Position numbers and translations under genes: made by a program
Origin: Rhizodiscina lignyota
Lineage: Eukaryota > Ascomycota > Dothideomycetes > Aulographales > Rhizodiscinaceae
Length of the DNA stretch: 64,000 nucleotides
Direction of reading: 5' to 3'
Assembly (NCBI GenBank): GCA_010015805.1
Contig: ML978121.1
Location: forward strand, 1,860,001-1,924,000
In this document: piece by piece, positions 57,640-64,000 of the stretch
How the letters are laid out: each line of letters begins with the position of its first letter
How positions within the stretch are numbered: the stretch's first letter is position 1
Notes under the pieces: generated by a model
Told to the model about the DNA's origin: nothing
Databases searched by the model: none
Seen by the model: only the letters and a program-made list of their open reading frames with translations

Positions 57640-58017
57640 TTCTTCTTCAGATGCCGCAGGTTAAGGACGAGTAGCGATGCGGAGAATTGGAAGAGAAGAC
57701 TGTTGGCCGCACGAGCTGGTGTTTTTATAAGAGCTCTAGCTAGTCACGTGCGACTTCGAAATGTTCATGCTTTGCTCTGCTTTGGATTCACGCTTTATTA
57801 GATTAAGTATTCAGCATCTATGCTTACGACAGTGCGCGCTATATAAGAAAACACTCACGATGCTCCAGAAACCTTAATGCCCATGCAAGCGAATGTCCTC
57901 AAGTGACGCGCAAAGACGTTTCCATCAACGCCTCTGCACCAAACATGCTTCCCCACCATGCAATGTCTCCCACTATGTTACATCTTAGATCAGCCAAAAC
58001 GCCCCCGAGCCATTCAT
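57640..58017. other. Intergenic, promoter of the 2EXR-like gene
   Basis: 378 bp between tandem minus-strand genes. It includes the TTATAAAAAC element at about 57722-57731 (minus-strand TATA) and the PIS1 3' UTR. No gene seen. Confidence 0.55.
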
Positions 58018-58980
58018 TCACTGCTCCTTCTTCCTCTTCGGGAGTCCCATCTTCTTTCGCTCCTCCAAATCGCCTTCTGCTAGCCATCTGCTAGCCTTGA
58101 TCAGCTGGACCACGTTGATGAACTGCTTGCCCGCCATAACTGGGAAAGAGATGGCAGCAAGAATCCACGGAATGGTGCTATCCATCTTGTTGGCACGTGC
58201 CAATTCCATGGCTCCTGCCGACCAAGGTGATGTGAAGATCACTGAAGGCTTTGGTGGTGGTGGAGAGCCCGGCTCTACTTTCAAAGCGGAAGCCACTGGC
58301 TGTAGAAGTGAAGGCATGAGTGTCGGGGAGGAGAAGGAAAGGAGGTACAGCGCAATGAAGAACAGCTCGTTCAAGGCGCAAAAGGTAAAGAGAACCGCCT
58401 GCCATACAGTCAGTCTTCGTTGGAGATGTTTTCCTCAGTCAACTTACCCTGTTCGAATAGTATTGCTTCAGTACCCAGCTCCTGCTTTCGTCTATCTTCT
58501 TGTGGCTCTGTCCCGATCCTCCCATTGTCAACGTCGCGTACATATGCATGTAATGGCTCGCTAGATCCAGACTGATCAATCCTTGAAAGATGATGGACCA
58601 CCTAGGGAATGCCGACGCCAGGAAAACCAATAAGCATGAAGTTGTGCATCTGTCTGTCACCATGTCTAACACTCCTCCGAATTTGGTGGACTGGTTGAAT
58701 CTGCGCGCTGCCAGTCCGTCAAGTGCGTCAAGTAGGCAGGAGATACTGTAGAGGCCCGAGCAGGTTCGCGGATGCAGCGGCATGTAGTATAGGGACGCGA
58801 CCGCTAGTACTATACGTGCATAGCCTACAACTCTGAGCTAGAGAACATCATTATAGTCTCCACAAGCTACGTACCGATGAGGTTTGGAACGAACAGAAAG
58901 ATGTTCTCCTCAGGTTCCTGTGACTTGTTCGTTCCAACGATGTGGCCGTTGCCATTTGCCAAAGTCCTTTTGCCAGCCAT
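58018..58980 (-). CDS. PIS1: Phosphatidylinositol synthase (CDP-diacylglycerol-inositol transferase)
   Basis: Predicted 287 residues in three exons, 58980-58875, 58824-58448 and 58398-58018, with introns of 50 and 49 nt. The CDP-alcohol phosphatidyltransferase signature is intact: DALDGLAARRF, then GGVLDMVTD, fitting D-G-x2-A-R-x8-G-x3-D-x3-D (about residues 71-93). Family landmarks include NLIGYARIVLAVASLYYM, SWVLKQYYSNRAVLFTFCALNELFF made across intron 2, and GKQFINVVQLIKASRWL near the end. It makes phosphatidylinositol from CDP-DAG and myo-inositol in the ER membrane. The protein is longer than the yeast enzyme because of a Pro-rich loop (EPGSPPPPKPS) and a basic C-tail (RKKMGLPKRKKEQ). 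Confidence 0.96.
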
Positions 58981-60089
58981 TTTTGCTCCGTTTCTGTTGT
59001 CTCAACCGTACTCTTTCGAAGCCTTCGTTGTTGGAGCCAGAGCGCGACTATAGACGTGGGCCAAGAAGCTCGTCCTCCTTGTGTTCTTGAGTCTCTTGAA
59101 TAGTGATCTCGGGCACACGACTCCTTAAATAGTGTGCCCAAGGCTCCGGCCGTAATACAAAAAGTGATTGATTGTGTGCGACAGAATCACTTAATCACCC
59201 CTAAATCGCGTGGAGTGGATTCGATAAGCAGATACGGGAGGCTCGGGTTTAGCGTTCGGTGGCTCGCCAGAGGAGGAAATGCTGATATCTTGTGGAGTGG
59301 AGTCTTGTCGAAGTATAGATCACGCGCGGGGCTTGTGAAGGCTTCTGTGGTGAAGAAGAGAGAATATTGTTAATAAGAGTGGAGGATTTGGGACAGGTCG
59401 CGTTAATAATTTCCAGGCCGTTACGACGATCAAGATCGCTAACGCTAGACTGTTAGGAGAATAGCCTCCCCCGAAACTCCTTTCTTTGGACGACACGTCG
59501 AAACAACCAATTTGCTCCCATCCTCTGTCGCAATACAGCAAATAAAGACTGAGCACCGCCTAAGCTTCGCCTAATGGATCATAACAGCAAACAGATACAA
59601 GCACTTGACCTTTCGTGCAGCCCGCCATTGGTCACTCATCTGTAGCGTCACAATACAGTGGCTGTCCGAATCGCATTGGCCCAATTGGGTATGATCTCCC
59701 GACTGTTCATGCAGTACGTCGGCAATGCACTTGGCAGAATATCAGTGTTTTATTGTTTCTCAGTGGATTGTTTCGATATCTGCACGTAAAGACAAAGTCC
59801 TGAGGTCTTTGTGGCTTAAAGTGTACGATACGGAAATCCAGGTTCAGAGCGTAGTTTTATGTACAGGTAACTGGTCGATGAAAACCATGTGAGAGGAGCA
59901 TCAGGTGACACGCCCTACGAGTAGAGGGCCTGTACAGGGCATAAAGTAGTATCTGAATCTTCAATAATTTCGAGCAATGCTGGGATCCCATTGGTTTCTG
60001 CATAAGACATCAGCCTCGAACAGCGCACACGATCCAATACATGGAGCCCGTTTTGGTTCATCGAGATCAAAGAACAGCGCCACTCACAC
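58981..60089. other. Intergenic, no supported gene
   Basis: 1.1 kb with the PIS1 promoter on the left and the 3' UTR of the thaumatin-like gene on the right. All frames are short and unrecognised. Confidence 0.5.
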
Positions 60090-61382
60090 TCACGAAACAG
60101 GCGCTTGAAAGAGGTGTTTCTTCTGGATGTCGAACATCATACTTATCCGCGCCTGCTTCTGCCACTTGATAAAGTCGACGGCATTGACATGGCCTGTGTT
60201 TTGGAGCTGACTGAGCTGGTTGGACTCGCTAGAGAGAATTGTCGTGGATCGGCCGCCTGGGCAGAATATCACCTGGAAGCCGGCGCCGGCGGGAATGATG
60301 AACGTGGATGTTTGGTCGTCAAATGCTGTTCAGTCATTTTAAATTAGCTTTTGGGAAATGGTTGCGCGGAAGATACGGTGTAGCATCTATGAAAACTTAC
60401 CGTAACTGTACGCATCTGGGCAGATGGACTTCGCTGCCTTGGAGTAGTCGCTCGGCTGGCAAGAATCTGGGGATCCATGAGATCCGGTGCAGCAGTCCGC
60501 ATCGTCGTTGTACTTTGCGCAAGCAGAATAACATGGATCGAAGTCCGGCCTTTGCACAGTGGTGTCGGGATACGTGTATACTCCGTTGCTTGGCCCACTG
60601 GGCGCATTGACTTGCAAATCCCAAGGACACCAGTTTGCAATATCGCTATCCGTGACATTCGTGTCGAAAGGGAGAGGATTAGAACTGTTGGTGCCAAGGA
60701 AGTCACCATTGTTGTAGGCATTGAAGTTTTGCGAGGCTAGGAGACCAGCTGTGCCAACGCATGAGGGGTTGGTGAGATTCGGTGGGATCTCGTCAAATGA
60801 GGAGTTGCCTAGTGGCTGAAGGACGACAGCCAGTGGTATGTTGTAGCCGTCGACAAGCGAGATATCGTAGTAGGTTTGGCCATCTCCAGCATCGAGGGTG
60901 AATTCTGCGAGGGTGACGGGGACCTCACCCTGAACTGATCAGCTTCGGTAATACATGGAAGACAAAAATTTACTTACTGTGCCTTTGCAGCCAACAACAC
61001 CCCCACAGTCTCCGGTTCCGCACGCCTTGCCTGGACTATTATTTGCCGGCGCCGTGCCTTGTGAGTTGAAGCTGCAGTTTGTTCGACCCCAAACTCGTCC
61101 TTGCCAATCTTCTGAGACTGTTTGATTTTGTGAGTCGCCAGATTGAAGCTCGAACCCGGTATTCTGAGGTCCGTCACCGGACTGAGTCACGATGCCCGGG
61201 TATATGGTATCTGGGCAGTAGTTCGTGACAATCAATGGTGTTTGGTTGCCCTTTTGCCTCTTCTCCAGCTTTCGCGGCGCAATACGATCCATATGATGGC
61301 ATTGGACGACGCTGGACGGGAGTAACGCAACCAGCGATATCCAGAGGAGGCACCGAACCGGAGCTCCTCTTAAAATACACAT
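60090..61382 (-). CDS. Secreted thaumatin-like protein
   Basis: Predicted 389 residues, exons 61382-60978, 60929-60401 and 60325-60090; introns are 48 and 75 nt. The first in-frame ATG gives a signal peptide (MCILRGAPVRCLLWISLVAL, about 1-27) and then a dibasic KR site (RKLEKRQ), as in Kex2-processed proteins. The mature part opens LIVTNYCPDTIYPGIVTQSG and has WGRTNCSFN, CGTGDCGGVVGCKGT, PVTLAEFTLDAGDGQTYYDISLVDG, and the Cys-rich C-terminal block CYSACAKYNDDADCCTG. These are the thaumatin/PR-5 fold landmarks, including the acidic cleft segment. The last 80 residues extend past the normal thaumatin end. Fungal members may bind or cut beta-glucan; activity here is not shown by sequence. Confidence 0.9.
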
Positions 61383-63365
61383 GGCTGCCGTAATAAACCA
61401 GCCGAGCGAGGCGAATAGCAGGATGGCGGGGAGAGAAGCGGTCGCAGCTCTACAAATGTGCGCAATGACTGTACTACAGAAGCAAGACAAGGATGACAAC
61501 AACAGCGATGATTACAATGAATAGAGGGTGACCAAAGAAGGGCAAAATCATGGAGGGCAAGCAGATGAGATTGAAGCACCAGGAGGTTGGATATGTGGAA
61601 TCTGTGGTTATAGTGCCAAAGTGAAGTTGTAAGAGAGTCGAGGAAAAGAACAGCCATGAGCTCTGGTCTGCTCGACCAAGTTTACAGTGCCTTTTTGACA
61701 CGGGATATTTCATGAGGAAAGCTCGATACCGTTCTAGACGAGATGGAGAGTAGGTGGTAGTGGTACCTTCCATTCAGACATTTGGTTCCGTGTAGCATTT
61801 AAGGAAGTTGAATTGGCATTGCGGCAAGAAGGCGCCTTCTGCAGCATTCACAACAAAATATCTTCTTCCAAATCCAACAGCAAACGATGCAATGGAAATT
61901 CAAAAAGGGGTAGGCGTGAGAGAGAAACTCCGGGAGAACGACGCCTTGCTCTAAGGTCGCGGAAGCGGCGGACGACAAACGTCAGGCCTCTCTTCGTGAC
62001 CATTTGCACGACATCTTATCTCTTCAAACGATCTTCAAAAAGGCTCTTCCGAGCATGGCCACATGAACTTTCAAAAGTGCAAACCGAAATACCTAGTGAA
62101 CGCCTGCAGTACTGTGTGATGACCGAGGCTTATTGTGCATGATGTTGAGCTGACCTCTGGAAATTGCGCGGGATTAATCTTACCATTTACGACGGTGGCG
62201 GTCCCGAGAGGACCGAAAGAGCCAGCAGTTGCGATATGCTTAATCGCTGCGAATGATATGTCATTGGTGCACTTTTTACTTCAATTGACGTTTCTTCATG
62301 TCTCTCCCCAAGAGGCCCGAGACGCCTCTCGCACGAGCACGCAGGAACAGGAGTTTCGGCGGGCGGAACCGGCCCGGAAGCGGCACCGTTCGAGTTCCGA
62401 CGTCTAACGCCGACTAACGGTTTCCAGATCGTCCACGACGCTTCTGTACAGAGTTTAGGGGCGTCTGATATAATACGGCCGCTAACACCGTAATATATCG
62501 ATGCTACGTGGCTGTGCTTCGCATTCGTGGTCCAGCGACTGGAAGGATCGCCAAAATTTCGCGACTGCTGTGGAAGCGGTGAAGTTAATTTCCTACGCCT
62601 CAGGAACTCGTGTTGGAAAGGGCATACAGACTCTATCATCTCATTACAATAGGCACGCCAATAGCACAGCCCAAGTAGCTGAGGTTGAGGTGCACAGCGT
62701 CGTAAAGTACTAACTGTGCAGACCTGCGGCCGCTCGCATTACTGCGTTGCGTAAAGCAAAGCTGCCAAGAAGGGCGGCCGAAAAAAGTGTGATTGGCCGG
62801 CTCGCATTAAAGAAGTGCGCGACGGACTTCTTAGAGGGCCCGTAAGGATCGCTAACGGACGATCTTTCTAAATATTACCGCCGCTGCGGAGCAGGTCCCG
62901 TCGCAGGCTGCCTCAAGTGGCCGGAGGGCTGAGGCTATGCTGAAACTGCCAGCGACGCATAACCAAGTAATATCTCTCCTCTCGTCTCCTACACTTCTAC
63001 AACTCTCTTCAATCTCTCATCTCTCCAACTGCAAACCATCCTGTCCTCTGCAAGGCTTTATCTATCCACCACGCACTCAGACACGCATCACCAGGCCAAC
63101 GCGGGGAAAGCGAGAGGTGTTCTCTTCGTATTGCAACGCGGCCTCTCTACTAGCCGGCACTCTGCAGGGGTCTGATCCAGCGAGCGCTGCTGACGCGGCC
63201 TTCTCAGCCCAGCACTGGTGAGAGCCATCCCTTGGCCGACTCCCCCAAAACCTCTTCGTCGCCTGATCGAGGCATTATTCCATTTTCCCAAACATTCCCG
63301 TCGCTCTGAACTCTCCAAAACACCTCTCTGTCGACAATACCAGTGCTCGACGCACTCCGACAGCA
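61383..63365. other. Long intergenic region upstream of bZIP-type gene
   Basis: 2 kb. A pair of related 15-nt words (GCGGCCGCTCGCATTA and GGCCGGCTCGCATTA) lies near 62726 and 62795. A long pyrimidine-rich tract at about 62966-63040 looks like the promoter or transcription start of the last gene, and GTGAGA at about 63218 could open a 5' UTR intron. No supported protein gene. Confidence 0.5.
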
Positions 63366-64000
63366 ATGACCGCCACCTTCTCCGCCATGGGTTTCAATAC
63401 TCAATTCCAGGGCAACCAGTGTATTGACCCGGCCGATATGGACAACTTTGTTGACTTTGGCACCATGCCTTCTCCCACTCCGTCCGGCTCGAACTCTAAA
63501 GCCCCGATGTCCCGCTCAGCGTCGACCATGACGAGCCCGACAAATACTATCGTTCCCCTCGACTTCAACGAAGAACAGGCACCCATCAAACCTAGCCACG
63601 AGTACAGTCGCTTCAAGCAACAGACTGGCCTCCCCACCGGCTCTTATCAGAGCTTGACTGGCCTTCCTCAGGAATTTGACGGCTTCAGCAACTCTGGCCT
63701 GGACCTTGGAATCGGCAGCTCGTCAATGTTTAATGGAATGGGCTCAAACAGTGGCCTGGGGATCGACGACTCGATGAACTTCGAAATGACCTCCTCGAAT
63801 GGCCTTCCTGCCTTCTTCTATCCGAACCGACCTTCCGATACCGATGACTTTATCGACCCCAGTGCTATTTCGCAAGAAGAGCAGCCACAACCTAACGTCC
63901 GCTTCTATCCTGGCATGCATCAGCAGCAGGCTGCATTGGCCAAGGCACAGCAGCAAGCACAACAGCAAAGGCAACAAATAATCCAGCAGCAACAGAAGCA
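63366..64000 (+). CDS. N-terminal part of a probable bZIP-type transcription factor
   Basis: An open frame runs from ATG at 63366 (context AGCAATGACC) to the window end, 211 codons, so the 3' part is missing. It begins MTATFSAMGFNTQFQGNQCI. It contains a conserved-looking block HEYSRFKQQTGLPTGSYQSL, acidic and Gly/Ser-rich segments, and then YPGMHQQQAALAKAQQQ entering a Gln-rich helix. That arrangement (FKQQTGLPTG followed later by MHQQQAAxAKAQQ and then a basic region) resembles the heads of a fungal bZIP regulator family. The bZIP itself would lie beyond the window, so the class is an inference. The Gln-rich stretch may be an activation segment. Confidence 0.6.
   Translation, partial: MTATFSAMGFNTQFQGNQCIDPADMDNFVDFGTMPSPTPSGSNSKAPMSRSASTMTSPTNTIVPLDFNEEQAPIKPSHEYSRFKQQTGLPTGSYQSLTGLPQEFDGFSNSGLDLGIGSSSMFNGMGSNSGLGIDDSMNFEMTSSNGLPAFFYPNRPSDTDDFIDPSAISQEEQPQPNVRFYPGMHQQQAALAKAQQQAQQQRQQIIQQQQK

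Noticed and set aside
62726-62809. Two similar 15-nt words as possible element ends
   Set aside because: Same orientation, imperfect, only 69 nt apart, with nothing element-like between them.
62937-63221. 94-codon ATG frame upstream of the last gene
   Set aside because: It spans the pyrimidine-rich tract that probably marks the transcription start, so it is unlikely to be translated as a gene; a uORF cannot be excluded.

Overview
The window is nuclear DNA of a filamentous ascomycete (Pezizomycotina). Genes are compact, with GT-AG introns mostly 46-80 nt long. Several families are typical of that group: a QDE-2-type Argonaute, Zn2Cys6 regulators, a NRPS-like reductase, GH55 and GH81 glucanases, 2EXR/F-box-like proteins and an intracellular LysM protein. 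A Dothideomycete is likely, but that is an impression from protein style, not a measurement. I see no bacterial or organellar sequence, CRISPR array, tRNA, rRNA or intact transposon.

Layout. 1-693: 3' end of a GH81 endo-1,3-beta-glucanase. 2164-5625: Argonaute with an RG-repeat N-terminus. 7274-9452: universal-stress-protein-domain protein. 9934-10578 (-): Vps60/CHMP5. 11314-15210: SAPS-family phosphatase regulatory subunit with two possible C-termini. 15211-18857: long stretch with no supported gene, including an AT-rich island. 18858-21062 (+) and 21483-23597 (-): two convergent Zn2Cys6 regulators whose zinc clusters are split by an intron at the same place. 23598-26966: gene-poor, with decayed coding fragments. 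26967-31950 (-): a membrane-anchored 2EXR/F-box-like protein, a four-helix membrane protein, and a LysM protein with an N-terminal cysteine cluster.

32518-37421 is a dense translation and ribosome-biogenesis block: RPS22 (uS8), a Tfc7-like histidine phosphatase, and RPL17 (uL22), which is divergent from fibrillarin/NOP1. Then come a small single-pass membrane protein (38218-38835), a fungal Hsp70-like protein with a Pro/Gln-rich head (39351-41830, -), and a secreted GH55 exo-1,3-beta-glucanase (43031-45439, -). Next are a PLP aminotransferase (46994-48624, -), a large conserved fungal protein of unknown function (49434-52114), and an A-T-R adenylate-forming reductase (52431-55811, -). The window closes with a second 2EXR/F-box-like protein (56814-57639, -), phosphatidylinositol synthase (58018-58980, -), a secreted thaumatin-like protein (60090-61382, -) and the start of a probable bZIP-type regulator (63366 to the window end).

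Exon models were built by hand from reading frame, splice signals and protein continuity. Every multi-exon model given as a CDS keeps an exact multiple of three. Most of the window is housekeeping. The least ordinary parts are the stand-alone A-T-R reductase, the matched introns inside two neighbouring zinc clusters, the alternative SAPS C-terminus, the clustered ribosome-related genes, and a 20-nt tandem repeat upstream of Argonaute.
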